Shown here one piece after another: positions 48,190 through 59,474 of a stretch of 64,000 bases of DNA (position 1 is the stretch's first letter; each line of letters opens with the position of its first letter). Both the position numbers and the translations under genes were made by a program. The stretch comes from Avena insularis (Eukaryota > Streptophyta > Magnoliopsida > Poales > Poaceae). The notes under the pieces were generated by a model that did no database searches, was not told the DNA's origin, and saw nothing but the letters and a program-made list of their open reading frames with translations. The stretch spans positions 332,931,211 through 332,995,210 of the forward strand of contig CM042696.1 of the NCBI GenBank assembly GCA_023614405.1, read 5' to 3'.

Positions 48190-49934
48190 ATGCTTCCAAT
48201 GAAGATTCAAGTGATGAATCTACTCCTCCAAGAGACAACAAACTTATTGAACTTCGTCGCAAGGCTTGGGATGATCGTAACCTTGAGTTGAGGGGTCACA
48301 CCCTCGACAAGGTTATTGGTGATCTTCGACGAAGGGTATCTACAAGAAGAGAATTGGCCAGTTTTGGTGAGCATCAAGCTCATATCTCTATGGTGGAACC
48401 TAAGAAGGTCTTTGAAGCACTTGAAGATCTAGACTGGGTTGTTGCTATGCATGAAGAATTGAATAATTTCAAGCGCAACAAAGTCTGGTAACTCGTGGAG
48501 AAACCCCAAGATTGCCGCAATGTTATCGACACCAAGTGGATATTCAAAAACAAGCAATACGAGAATGGCATTGTTGTGAGGAACAATGCAAGACTTGTGG
48601 CACAAGGTTACTCCCAAGTTGAGGGTATTGACTTTGGCGAGACCTATGCTCCAGTGGCTCGCCTTGAGTCCATCCATATCCTTCTTGCTTATGCTGCCCA
48701 TAACAATTTTAAGTTGCAGCAAATGGACGTCAAGAGTGCCTTCCTTGACGGTCCTCTACATGAGTTGGTATATGTAAAGCAACCCCCGGGTTTTGAGGAT
48801 CCTAACTTTCCGAACCATGTCTACAAACTCGATAAGGCACTCTATGGCCTTAAACAAGCCCCACGTGCGTGGTATGAGCACCTTAAAGAGCTTTTGTTAG
48901 ATCGTGGCTTCGAAGTTGGGCAAATCGATCCCACTCTTTTTACTAAGAAGGTTAAGGGGGAGCTCCTCGTATGCCAACTATATGTAGACGATATCATTTT
49001 TGGTTCTACTAATAAAGTTTTTAATGATGAATTTTCAAAGCTTATGACTGACAGGTTTGAGATGTCTATGATGGGGAAATTACGGTTCTTTCTTGGATTC
49101 GAGATCAAGCAACTTAGAGAAGGAACTTTTATTAATCAAGCAAAGTACATCCAAGACATGCTCAAGAGATTTAAGATGACGGATCTAAATGGGGTCGCCA
49201 CTCTGATGCAAACAAAATGTCATCTCGATCTTAACCCACATGGTAAAGATGTGGACCAAAAGGTATACCGGTCCATGATCGGCTCTCTTCTTTACCTTTG
49301 CGCATCTATACCCAATATCGTGTTGAGTGTGGGAGTGTGTGCAAGGTATCAAGCAGCTCCTAAAGAAAGCCACTTAGTGGCGGTCAAGAGGATCTTTCGA
49401 TATTTGGTTCATTCCCCTAACTTTGGTCTCTGGTATCCCAAGGGCTCCAATTTCTCTCTATGTGGTTATACTGACTCAGATTGGGCTGGTGATAAGGATG
49501 ATCGGAAATCCACTTCTGGAGCTTGTCAATTCTTGGGAAGATCTCTTGTATGTTGGTCCTCTAAAAAGCAGAATTGTATATCTCTCTCCACCGCCGAAGC
49601 TGAATATGTTGCTGCTGCCAGCGCTTGCACTCAATTATTATGGATGAGGCAAACTTTAAAGGAATACGGTGTCAATTGTGACAAAGTGCCTCTTTTATGT
49701 GATAATGAAAGTGCAATCAAAATTGCGTATAATCTTGTTCAGCACACAAGGACGAAGCATATTGAGATTCAGAATCATTTTATTCGAGACCATGTTGCTC
49801 ACGGAGATATTGATCTATCTTTTGTGAGCACGAAGAACCAACTTGCGGATATCTTTACAAAGCCACTTGATGAAGCAAGATTCTGCTACTTGAGGAATGA
49901 GCTAAATATCATTGATTCCAGGAGCTTGTCTTGA
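48100..49934 (+). pseudogene. Copia reverse transcriptase and RNase H, nearly intact
   Basis: The frame is continuous from about 48100 except for one TAA at 48489 (KVW-stop-LVEKP). From 48495 it is open for 479 codons. RT motifs include [17 protein letters not shown], the catalytic YVDDIIFG (about 48978-49001) and LRFFLGFEI. RNase H has Asp in YTDSDWAGD, Glu in [10 protein letters not shown], Asp in LLCDNESAI and the HTRTKHIEI segment. All key residues are present. The enzyme copies element RNA into DNA and removes the RNA strand inside the particle. It is the best preserved coding region in the window. Confidence 0.92.
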
Positions 49935-50692
49935 TTACCCATGCACTCACTCGTTCATCTCAATCCTTCTTTGGTCTAGGTGTGGGCATGGATATAGGGG
50001 GAGTCTGGTCCTAACTCATTGGGCTAACCCTCCCCCCATAATGCCAAAAGCAAGATAAATCATTTCTCTTAATATCATTTTGTTATATGTGAGCTTCTTG
50101 ATGAGTATTGGTCGTGAACCCAAGATATATCTTCGCGGTGTCACACCATACACTCCAACACGCTGGCCTCGACCACCGCCCTCTCCCTTGAGGAGAATTG
50201 GCTCTTTTTGGATGTTCTTTGCTATCTCATGTTCTTATGGAAATCACACTCAATCTTGGCTTTTATTTGAGTTGGATTTTGCAATTTTGAGTGTCTAGTA
50301 CCATCTCAGTTTGGCTCTCTTAATCCTAAGCCTTTCCCTACACCTAAGCCATCTATTCTAGCACACAAGTCCCTTGTACACCTTGTGGGGGTGTTGTTTG
50401 GGGACACGCGGGCCTGGTTCTGTGTACAACATAATTCTAGATTTGAGGCCGGATAATCCGGCCCAAGTGTAGGTCGGATAATCCGGCCCTGGCGGACTTC
50501 ATCTTAAAGGGTAGGGATCGTGGGAAGGGCTCATAACGAGCAACACTTCTCCCCCAACCCTCTCCTCCTCCTCAGCCGCCGCCTGCAGTCCCCCACCCTC
50601 CCCGGAGCCTCTCCGGCCACCGGATTTTCCGGGCCTCCCCGGATCTTCTTATCCGCGCCTCCGGGTACCTTCTCCTCCGCGTTCTTCCTCCA
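49935..50692 (+). other. Spacer between pol and the extra ORF
   Basis: This is 758 bp of non-coding element sequence. It holds palindrome copies near 50450 and 50475 and a GC-rich leader at 50530-50690 with two ccggatttt/ccggatctt variants. No promoter can be proved. It may act as leader for a subgenomic or spliced RNA that expresses the next ORF. Confidence 0.6.
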
Positions 50693-52528
50693 ATGAGTGA
50701 GGGTAACTCCCTCTCTCCCCATCTTTGGCTAGATGTGTTACTTGTTGGGTGGAACGTTGTCTAGAAGGATGTGTTTTCGCATAGAAATTCTAGTCTTGCA
50801 GTTTCTAGGCCCGATCTTTTTTGCATTCAATCTAGGTGAAATCGAAATCTTCTGCCAGGGCCGGATTATCCGCCCCTGGACAGGCCGGATAATCCGGCCT
50901 GACAGGTTCGATTCTGGTTCAGTTTCACTATGAAGTATGCATTGGGTAGATTTGTCCCCTGAACTTTTTGACTACTTTTTTTCATGCTCTCTCCTAGACT
51001 TGTGTGTATGCTTATCCCCTTGCTATCGCCCTTATTATCCTCACAGGTGGTTCCAGTGTTCCCAAGACCTATAAGCGCCACCCCCGCACCAAATACTTTC
51101 GGGACGACGGACAAGGTAACTTGGTGGACGAAGTTGAGTTGAGGAGGAGAAAGAACGAGGAGAAGCGCATGGCTGAACAAGCTAAGAGGACTAGGAAGGG
51201 GGTGTCCAAGAGGAAGGGCAAGGAGCACAAGATCAACTACAGGACTTTGGATGCGGTCACCTATTCCTCCATCCATCACCATGACTTGTTTGCTGAGCTG
51301 CCTCGTGATGATGAGCTGGGGGATACTCGTTTTTGGTGTGCAGAATATAAGGGAATCTATGAAGATGTGTATGCCAGGCTGAAGATTAGGCCTATGCACC
51401 CCCTGGTACTTGCTGATGCTTTGGAGAAGGATCATCTTGTGGATGCGATGTTTGTGGCTGAGAGGATGGGGCTGCACCATCTCATGTCTCTCCAGTGCTC
51501 CTTTGACTCAGAGGTGGTGAAGCAGTTCTTCTCCACTTTGGTTATTTGTGGGGATGAGCGTCACACTATGAAGTGGATGACTCATGATAGGCCTATGACT
51601 GCTGATTTTCATGTGTTTGCTGAGGTTCTTGGATACTCTTTCCGCAGCAGGGATAGAGCCAGTGGCCACCGCATCATCACCCAACTGAAGCCCAACAAAG
51701 ATGCAGCTCTCTCCTTGCACTATGGACAATGGCATTGTGGGCACTCTGGCTGGCCTTGCTCCCATCTATGCTGCCTTAGTGGGTCTCTTCCGTGACTCCA
51801 TTACTCCGAGTGGGGGCAACAATGACAACATCCGTGGTCACCTTGTTCAACTACTTCAATTTTCTCATGAGTTTGCCTCTTGCGAGGACGAGTCGGTGCA
51901 GTACAGGCTGGATGTCATGGACTTCATTTACCATGAGTTGACTGATGCTATGTTCAACCGTCTGTCCATTCCCTATGCACCCTACAATATGTTGCTCATC
52001 AGGCACCTGCTTCCTGCTGAGGAGTTCCACATTGACTCAGTGCATAAGGACAAGAAGATCTACAACAAGTTTCGGAAGACCTCTCACCCCTCCTCTGATC
52101 CTGAGGGCCTCATGAGGGATGCTCGCAGGCCTCTAGTGGATGCTCGCAGGCCCCCAGTGCCTCCCGTTGCCCGTGAGATCAAGCAGCTGAACTGGTTCCA
52201 GTGTAACATTCTGTGCATGGGAGTGGACACGCGCAAGGGTCAGTACAAGGCATTCAAGCAGCGCCATGAGTTGGCTCACTCCCAGCAGCTCATTCTCCAC
52301 CATGTGTCCGGTGCTTCGGGTGATCCTCCGGCTCCTACACCTCCCACTCCATATGCTCGGTGGAACTCTTCCTCCGGGTTGAAGTGTGGTGAGCTGGAGC
52401 GTCACTTGTTCCCCTCTGCGCCTACTGCTGATGATGAGGATGAGGATGGTGACACTGAGGAGCTTGAAGATGAGGATGAGGATGAGAATGAAGACGAGGA
52501 AGTGGACGAGGACGAGGACTACGAGTGA
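50693..52528 (+). pseudogene. Extra ORF in envelope position, probably spliced, frameshifted
   Basis: A short first exon starts at the ATG at 50693. A candidate intron spans 50703-51046 (GTAACT ... TCACAG), and the frame across the junction is compatible. The second part runs 51047-51795; the C-terminal half is open in another frame at 51701-52528, so one frameshift lies near 51715. The N-terminus is basic. The core has a FFSTLV, WMTHDRPMTADFHVF, VLGYSF pattern reminiscent of the plant retrotransposon ORF family that includes ATHILA-type ORFs. The last 40 residues are almost all Asp and Glu. I see no convincing membrane segment or signal peptide, so calling it an envelope protein is not supported here. 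Role unknown. Confidence 0.7.
50703..51046 (+). other. Candidate intron in the extra ORF
   Basis: The 5' site GAGG|GTAACT and the 3' site ttatcctcacag|GTGG are separated by 344 bp. The first exon ends in phase 1 and the open frame after the 3' site resumes in phase 2-3, so joining gives one frame. Unspliced, the ATG frame ends within about 25 codons. Two palindrome copies lie inside at about 50860-50900. Confidence 0.55.
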
Positions 52529-53062
52529 TCCTATGGGGCGCTAGCATTGCTCTTCTCCCTTTTTGGTGTCTCGATGCCAAAGGGGGAGAAGTAGTTCTAT
52601 TAGGGTGTCCGTGGATTTGCATGGGTCGAGCATAAGCACTTGCATTTTTCTATTCGGTGTTTTCTTGCTTGTGCCCATTTAGCGTTGAACTTTAAATTTG
52701 TGGTTTATGGTTGGTTGAGACTCTATGTGGTTGTCTGGATTATTATGCCTATGGATTTCATCTCATGGATTATGCGTACGGAGCTATCTATTCATATCCT
52801 ATTGTTGGAGGTTCTTATCACGGAAGGCGCTCATGTTGGTTATCCAGTAATAATTGTGTCTTATGTCAAGGATGTCTTCCCTCTACCTCGGTGGTATGTG
52901 TATGTTGCTCACATGTCTATGGAATAGATTCACCTATTTGTGTGCATTTGTATTCCAATGCAAAATTCTATTATGCACACATTGATGGGGAGTCTCTTTC
53001 ATGGTTATTACTGTTTGTCTTGTGACTTTCTCCTGCAAATCCTTGTATTGTCATCTAACACC
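52529..53062 (+). other. 3' untranslated spacer of the copia element
   Basis: This is 534 bp of T-rich non-coding sequence between the extra ORF and the polypurine tract. Small open frames here have no recognisable domain. Confidence 0.6.
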
Positions 53063-53074
53063 AAAAAGGGGGAG
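53063..53074 (+). other. Polypurine tract of the copia element
   Basis: AAAAAGGGGGAG lies two bases before the 3' LTR at 53077. Confidence 0.88.
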
Positions 53075-53076
53075 AT

Positions 53077-54238
53077 TGAAAGAACATTTCATGTTTTCCT
53101 ATGTTTTGCGTGTTAGATAACAATACTGTGGAGACTATTCATGTGCGCTAAGTGTGCAGGAAGCTTTGAGGGGGGCCGGATTATCCGCCCCACCAAGGGC
53201 CGGATAATCTAGCCTACCTCATTGCTCAAAGGGAGCCAAGGCGCGTCGCTCAGTATCCGGTCGGATTTTCTCCTAGAAATCCGAACTGGGGCAGTTTTTC
53301 CTCCCCAGGCCGGATAATCCGGCCTTCACATAGGACCGGATAATCCGACCCCCAGAAGTTGATCAAGGGAAAGCTCGGCGTGATGCTCAGATAGGGGGCG
53401 GATTATCTGCCGGATATTCTGAGTCTGGGGTGGTGTTTTCCCCAGGCCGGATAATCCAGCCATCACTTGGGCCGGATAATCTGGCCCCCAAAGTGTCCAA
53501 CGGCTGGTTTCTGAAGGGGGTATAAATACCCTTTCTTCCCCAACGTTCAGAACTCTTGATTCATTCGAAATTGTCCAGACATTGTGCAAGATCTCTCATT
53601 CTTGATCTCCCACTTCAACCACCCGAAGGTCTTGATCTTTGGGGGAATTGAAGGAGGAGAAGTTCATCATCATCATCACGAATCAAGCGCTTCAACTCCT
53701 CTCCATTCATTTGGAGAAATCCATGATCTAGTATTATTGTCAATACCTAGATCTTGTTCATTGTATTTGATAACTTTGTTCTTGTGGCAGCTTGTTGTCA
53801 TTTCGGGAGCCTCCAAGTTGTTGTGGAGTTGTTGCCCCGCTAGTTGTGTAAAGGTGTCGGTTCCTGCCTCGAAGGGTACCTATAGTGGAAAGGTGGATCA
53901 GGCCTTTGGTGGCGAGATCCATCAGAGAACAGGGTGAGGCCTATTGGGGCATGGTGGTCTTAGTACCGCCCACCCCTCCAACGCAGCCGTACTTCCCTTA
54001 ACAAGGAAGGAACCGCGGTCAAAAAAATCCTGTGTCTCCACGTGCTTCACTTCGGTTTACCCATTCCTCTTCCATTCGCTCTTTACTCGCTAGTAGATAG
54101 GTTTGCATATAGGGAAATTCAACCTAATAGTTTATCTAGAGAATTCCCCCTTTGTGCTAAGCCTAAAGTTGAAAAAAGTATTAAAAATTGGTGTAGCACC
54201 TATTCACCCCCCTCTAGGTGCCCATACAATCCATTTCA
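53077..54238 (+). mobile_element. 3' LTR of the SIRE-type copia element
   Basis: This 1162-bp LTR runs from TGAAAGAACA to CCATTTCA and is followed by the target duplication gtagt. A TATA box TATAAATA lies at 53521-53528. Palindrome copies lie at about 53175-53490 and differ from those in the 5' LTR at their CpG positions, as expected for independent decay. Confidence 0.95.
53521..53528 (+). promoter_or_regulatory. TATA box of the 3' LTR
   Basis: TATAAATA in the same context as 43126. In a 3' LTR it could drive transcription into flanking DNA. Confidence 0.65.
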
Positions 54239-54978
54239 GTAGTGATGTACCAAGGCCCACTTTGTGATCTACCAAAAACTTTCAAACACTAATTTTAAAT
54301 GGCATTTGAAAATGGAATGTAGTTCATATGAGAAGATCCCACTTATTCAAAAACCACTCAAATGAGCTCCATTTTCAAAACCCAAGCACACCTAGAAGAT
54401 CAAGCATGTGATCAACCACTCCACCAAAATTCAGCCAAAAATTCAAATATTTTTCTCTTGCGGCCATTGTGTCGAACACTTGGCAGACAGAATTAACTTT
54501 GGCCTAACTATTACTGTTTTGATCATTTCTTGTCGAGCCAATTGGTTTGCATTGATCACTCTTGCCTCCCCTGAGCCCAACCAGACCAAAATCCACCCTA
54601 GTTCTAGCCCCTGGCGCCAGTGCATCGCCACCCCGATGCCATGCTCGCCGGCCAATGTTGCCAACATAGCAGCAGACCGCCAGCCCCTCTCCGCTGCTCC
54701 AGGAAGCTAGGCGCCACCCTACCGCCGCCCACGGTCCACCCCACGGCCACTGCCAGCCACTGGACCACTCCCCAGCATCGCCGCCCATTCTCTCTGCACG
54801 CAGCCAGAGCACGCCAGAGCGCCTTCACCGCCAGCACGCCACAGACTGTCCCCTGACCCAATACCGTGCACGCCGCTCTGCCTCGAACCCAGCACCCGGC
54901 CAGCCACGGCTGTGCGCCGCCGCACGACCCACAGTCGCTGTGCGTCGCGTCGAGCACCGCCTCTATCTCCCAGAGCGC
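54239..54978 (+). mobile_element. 3' LTR of the chromodomain element, second part, truncated
   Basis: It resumes at gtagtgatgtaccaagg and matches 32991 onward, stopping after ctcccagagcgc. Compared with the 5' LTR, about 2.8 kb of the 3' part is missing. It contains about 80 bp near 54795-54855 that differ in arrangement from the 5' LTR. The end is abrupt with no TG-CA signature, so it is a deletion end. Confidence 0.85.
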
Positions 54979-55478
54979 CATGCGTGGACGACGTCAATTA
55001 AATGCCTACACATGGCCTATGTGAGTTATCTAGATATTACATCAGCTACAAACTTTTTAAAATTATTACATATTATCAACTCAAGGGAAAGAAAATTCGG
55101 CATTTCAGTTGACAATCGATTTGATAGGAGAGTCCTCAATTTTCTTTCTCAATCTATCACCTGCATCTCCCTTTTGAGTGTTAAAGCTACATTGTAAAAC
55201 CATCTTGAGGCATGATCTTGCAGCCCCCTCTTTGGTGGTGATAGCAATAATTGTAGTCTGAAACTAAGTAATAACAAGATAATACATCAAACAAGGCAAA
55301 CTACGCATTTAACTGATACGACCGGAGCTATGAATTGGAGTTTACTACTGGTAAATGGTTAAATTATTGAACATCACGTCAAACATACAGGACAAGTAAG
55401 CATTAAACAAGTGTGCCTACTGTAAAATGAGCAATCAAACAATGTGTGCGGCTTAGAATTTCAGCAAATATAAACTAG
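54979..55478. other. Unassigned sequence flanking the minus-strand Athila-type element
   Basis: About 500 bp of AT-rich sequence have no LTR, terminal repeat or protein motif I recognise. It is the insertion target of the 55484-63888 element, because the target duplication ctagg lies at 55479-55483. It could be older element DNA or low-copy sequence. Confidence 0.4.
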
Positions 55479-55483
55479 CTAGG

Positions 55484-56782
55484 TGATACATTCGCTCCGG
55501 ATTCACAGATGTAGTATAATAGTCCTTTTCCCTAGTAGACCTAAGTTTAATCAAACCTTGGGAAACAACGCTAAAAGGAATTAAAAGGACACATCTACAA
55601 GACTTTGTATTTTCATTTTACCTTTGTTTACCGGACCAATCTAGTTTACTTTTATCGTGGGTTGATTCAATGGATGGAGATAGGCCAGGGTTGAAGATCC
55701 ACCTGCAGCTACAGATCTTATGGGATAAAATATAATAATAAGCATATTCATGTGTAAAATTTTAATAGAGATAATATCTTGTTGGCAACACATCCTAATA
55801 TACTAGAGCCCCTGCGAGTAGAAAGCATAGGAATAGTCTTCTGATCCAACTGAGTGCACCACGAAGCATCGGGCTACAAATAGTTATTAAGTGTAACACA
55901 CAAATCAAAGCCTTAAGAGGTGATGTTGCTGTGATCCTGAATTTGTCGCTAAGCGAAGACCGTACCACCCTTTATGTCACTGGATTTCCTATGAGACCGC
56001 CGCTAGATAAGTATCTCACCTCAAGCCTTTATCGATCTCGGGGATCTTGGGTACCTACAAGTCCAAAGATCAAGGCAAGAGACAAAGAAGCAAAATATAC
56101 AAATCCCTCTTTCAAACAATACACAATACCCCCATAGATTAGATGCACATAATTACTGCGAATTTTCTTCCCAACCCGTAGCCCTTGACGACTACTCAAT
56201 CATAACAATAAGATCAAGGATAGAAAACATTGTGAAAAATACTTAGACTGAAATCAAATATTCTTACAATGGTCGCTAAATCACAAGTATATCTTAGATA
56301 CAAAGTAATGGCTATGGCTAATGGAGGGGATGGAAGATGGAAGGGATGAACTATGGTGTGGATCTCATTTGGTGGTGTTGTGATGCAATATGAGAATGGC
56401 AGCCTTCTGTCCGGCGGCTGAGGCCTCAAAATATATAGGCATCTTCATGAAATTTGCAAGGTTTGACAAGGCGATGCCGCCGCCACATGGTATGGGCAGA
56501 CGGTATGGGCGGAAACTGCCCATAGCAGTGGTCGTTACGGATGCATACTCCTGGCAATTTCTCCATAATTACTTGGTCACGTGGACTTCTTTAAAATCTT
56601 CACTATGACTCCTGATTTCGCATTAAAAAGCGTGATTTCCTGCACAACACAAATCAAAGCAATGGTTTGCGTATCTTTGCAATTATTAGTCATTAGTGGA
56701 AAGGCTAGAGAGTTTCCTGTCAATTTCTTGACTAAAAACAATGTTTAAACGCGGGAAAACATGGCTATTTTTAGATTCATCA
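55484..56782 (-). mobile_element. 3' LTR of the minus-strand Athila-type element
   Basis: This 1299-bp LTR reads TGATGAATC...GTATCA on the minus strand. It is a direct repeat of 62593-63888. It contains one GGTATGGGC / GCCCATAGC hairpin module at about 56487-56540. Confidence 0.93.
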
Positions 56783-56797
56783 ACCTCCCCAAAGCTC
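56783..56797 (-). other. Polypurine tract of the minus-strand Athila-type element
   Basis: The minus strand reads GAGCTTTGGGGAGGT directly before the 3' LTR. Its core TTGGGGAGG suits a plus-strand primer. Confidence 0.8.
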
Positions 56798-58287
56798 AAA
56801 CCTTGATCGCCCTCGAGCAAGAAGAAACAAAAGAACTATAACGAATTCATCGTTTAAAATTGAAACAACGAGAATATGAATTCACTTATGGTTGGCAGTC
56901 ATATGCGTCTAGCACTTCATACATTTGAAAGGCTCATCAATGTTACAGAGGTGACAATAATACTATACAAGCTTCAGCAAATAAAGACAATCAAAGTAGA
57001 GTTTAATATAAGTATAAATAACTAAGAGTGTAACAATCAATCCAGTTCTTCTAGTTAACTCTCAACTTGCCAAGGAACACTAGGATGGTATAATAGCAAA
57101 ATTGAGTAAGAGAGTTCATGTCCTATGTAGCATAACATTGAAGTGTCTTATTCACACCCACAGTAGTAAATCAAGGCTATCAAAACACTTCTATTCCAAT
57201 CATTGCCTTTCAATAAAATTCATAAAGAAGTAACGAGACCATGCCAGGGAGTTGTGGATCTTCATATTTTTTTCTTCCTTCTTTCAAGGATCATTGGATG
57301 ATTCTTTTGAATGGTTCGCACAACCTTTGAGAGTAACAATACTTTTTCCCATTACGGTGACATTTTTGCCACCCATGTCATCAACACATAGCTGAAATCA
57401 GGAGTTGTACCATAGGTCATTCATAGGCCAGCGGAGTTGTTGGCAACCAAAGGCGTGCATGAGAAACATAGAACGCTTTACATAGTATCATAGTTTGATC
57501 CACAAGGTTAGCTTTGGCATGCATCAAAATTACATCTAGACTTCATTTCAATCAAACAACTCCTTTCAAGAGTGTCTTCAAGTCTATCAAAACATCTATG
57601 AGGTTAAGTATCTTCAAGGATAAACTCTCAAGACAATCATTCATCAAACAAGTCATAAATTTCAGAGTTTTTCTTGTTGTACTTGTTTGGCAATATTATT
57701 TCCAAGGCAAGACTCGGTTAGCTAAAAGAACTAGAGGAAAAGCTTCCACAACTAATCATACATACCAATAAAAAGCTTTACTCTAACTATTTTGAATTAC
57801 TCCCACTATCATGGCATCTTAGCAAATCAACTAACTAAGATAAATAACTCAAACTTGAAAAGTTGGAGACATAGGACATAGCTCTCATGAGCGACTTCAT
57901 AATCCTCTTCCTTATAGGGACGTGTTCCTTCAAAACTCAAGTGAAATCACTCCCATAATAAAATTAAAGCAAAGAAGCAACGTGCGAATCCACTTTCACG
58001 AAAAAGGAAAGAGGGAAAAATCTTTTTGTATTTTTGAGGATAGGGCTTAGAGAATAGAAAAGAACTTGCGACAAGCAAGGAACTAAGAAATGAAAAACAA
58101 ATGAAAAACAAAATCAAACTAAAAACGAAAGAAAGGAAAAGTGTTTGAACCAACCAACACGAGTGATTCAAAGCTCACAAGGAGCCGGAGTACAAACTCA
58201 TTATTACACAAATAAAATTGTCGGGAACACATCCCCAAGCTCAGGCTTTTTTGCAAGCCCTTTTGTTGCTCATTGTGGTGGTGGTGG
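56798..58287 (-). other. Non-coding 3' region of the Athila-type element
   Basis: About 1.5 kb of AT-rich sequence lie between the ATHILA-type ORF and the polypurine tract. Small open frames on both strands show no domain. I see no nested element ends in it. Confidence 0.55.
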
Positions 58288-59474
58288 CTAATCTCCCATG
58301 TTCCATTGGCTGCTCCAATCATGGAATAGGGGAGCGAGGTTTGCAGTAGCATCTCAAAGGTTGATGGAGAGATCGATCATGTTTTGGATATTTCCTCTGA
58401 GAGCATAAATATCTTCATAGGTGGTGTAGTAGTTTGGTGGATGCACATCTTGTTTGGGTCCTTCTTCTTCTACTTCTTCATCTTCTCCTTCCTCTCCCAT
58501 GGGTACTTCTTATTGGGGTAGACCTACCTCAACCTGCGTGTCATAACGCAAACGACTCTCCTCAATAGAGAATAGACCATTAGGCAAAGGAGCATGGATC
58601 AAGTGATCCGCCCCAGGTATATCAAGGAAGTATCTACCATTGGTTTTAGAAACCATACCACAAGCTCTCAAAGTAGAAAAATCAAGATGGTGACTTCCCG
58701 CCAACGGTTGGATATTACCTAGGTTGACTTGAAGTGCACGTGCAAGAACGGTTATGACTCCTCCTACGCATATGGGACCTCAAGACTGCAGAGCTTGTGC
58801 TTAAGGTAAAACAAAATAAGGGCGCCCAAATTTGGCATTAAGTTACAAGTAGGAATAGCAGATTTAGCGAGGATCATCATATCCTCCTCATTGACTCTAG
58901 CAAACTCACCACGTGCCTGAAAGGTGTTAGCAATAATATAAAACAAGTAACAAACAATAGGATGATCAATTTGGTTTCTCTTGGGTGTGTTTCCAAGAAT
59001 TCTCATTCTATTAAAGTACTCCCAAGGTGCTAGATTTAGAACAAAGATGGTGGAGCGTATGTCAGTGGTGTTGTTGGCAAACCCAAAGTAGTGAGCCCAT
59101 TGGTCGAGTGTCAAGAAGTACTCACAGTTCATAAGACATAAGTTGATGCGATGAACTCCAGGCATTTGCTCCTCGGAACAATAGTGAGAGCACACCGAAT
59201 ATGTCAAGGTGCTGAGAAACTCAAGCGTCAAGCAGCGGTACGTGGCGACATCCTAAAAGACAAAGTCATACAAACTAACATTGTTGCAAAGTAAATTGAA
59301 ATCAGCACAAATTCCAAGTTGGTTAAGGATATAGGGACACGACCACTTGGTGGACTTGATTTCTCGGAGTTTGAGACGGTTGAAATGGTTCAGCTAAAAC
59401 TCCTTAGTGAACTCGATGCTAAGTGACTCGGGGGTCAACGTATCAACAGGTGGTACGGCTTGTTCCACAGCCAT
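58288..59474 (-). pseudogene. ATHILA-type downstream ORF, broken
   Basis: It starts at an ATG at 59474 (MAVEQAVPPVDTLTPESL). It continues, with stops near 59398 and 59254, into LEFLSTLTYSV, then INLCLMNCEYFLTLDQWAHYFGF, then a region with EYFNRMRILG and IDHPIVCYLFYIIANTF. A frameshift near 58764 leads to a second part (HHLDFSTLRACGMV, then YFLDIPGADHLIHAPLP). Further stops lie near 58520 and 58362; the end is at about 58288 after a Glu-rich segment. This matches the general style of the ATHILA ORF family. Its role in the element is not known. The strong conservation of its frame through several stops suggests it was coding when the element moved. Confidence 0.7.

Larger units (their letters stand above)
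42681..54238 (+). mobile_element. SIRE/Maximus-type Ty1/copia element, complete with both LTRs
   Basis: This 11558-bp element is flanked by the perfect 5-bp target duplication gtagt (42676-42680 and 54239-54243) and is inserted in the chromovirus 3' LTR. The order is LTR, initiator-Met primer site, large gag with zinc knuckle, protease, integrase, RT, RNase H, an extra ORF after pol, polypurine tract, LTR. Integrase before RT is the copia order. The large gag and the additional downstream ORF fit the SIRE/Maximus lineage. Gag and pol carry several stops and shifts; the RT-RNase H part is intact. Confidence 0.93.
32637..54978 (+). mobile_element. Chromodomain Ty3/gypsy element (Tekay/Del-like), carrying a nested copia
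   Basis: The order is 5' LTR (32637-36535), initiator-Met primer site, extra ORF, gag-pol with chromodomain, polypurine tract, and 3' LTR (42322-42680 plus 54239-54978). The 3' LTR is interrupted by the SIRE-type copia element and ends early. Without the copia insertion the element is about 10.8 kb. Very long LTRs, an initiator-Met primer site and a C-terminal chromodomain fit the Tekay/Del chromovirus group. The left flank gtcct (32632-32636) cannot be paired because the 3' LTR is truncated. Confidence 0.88.

Noticed and set aside
51047..52528. True envelope glycoprotein
   Set aside because: Position fits, but I see no signal peptide, membrane anchor or Cys-rich ectodomain; the tail is acidic. 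Left as an extra ORF of unknown role.
54979..55478. Fragment of a host gene
   Set aside because: Three-frame reading on both strands gave no recognisable domain or exon-like frame.
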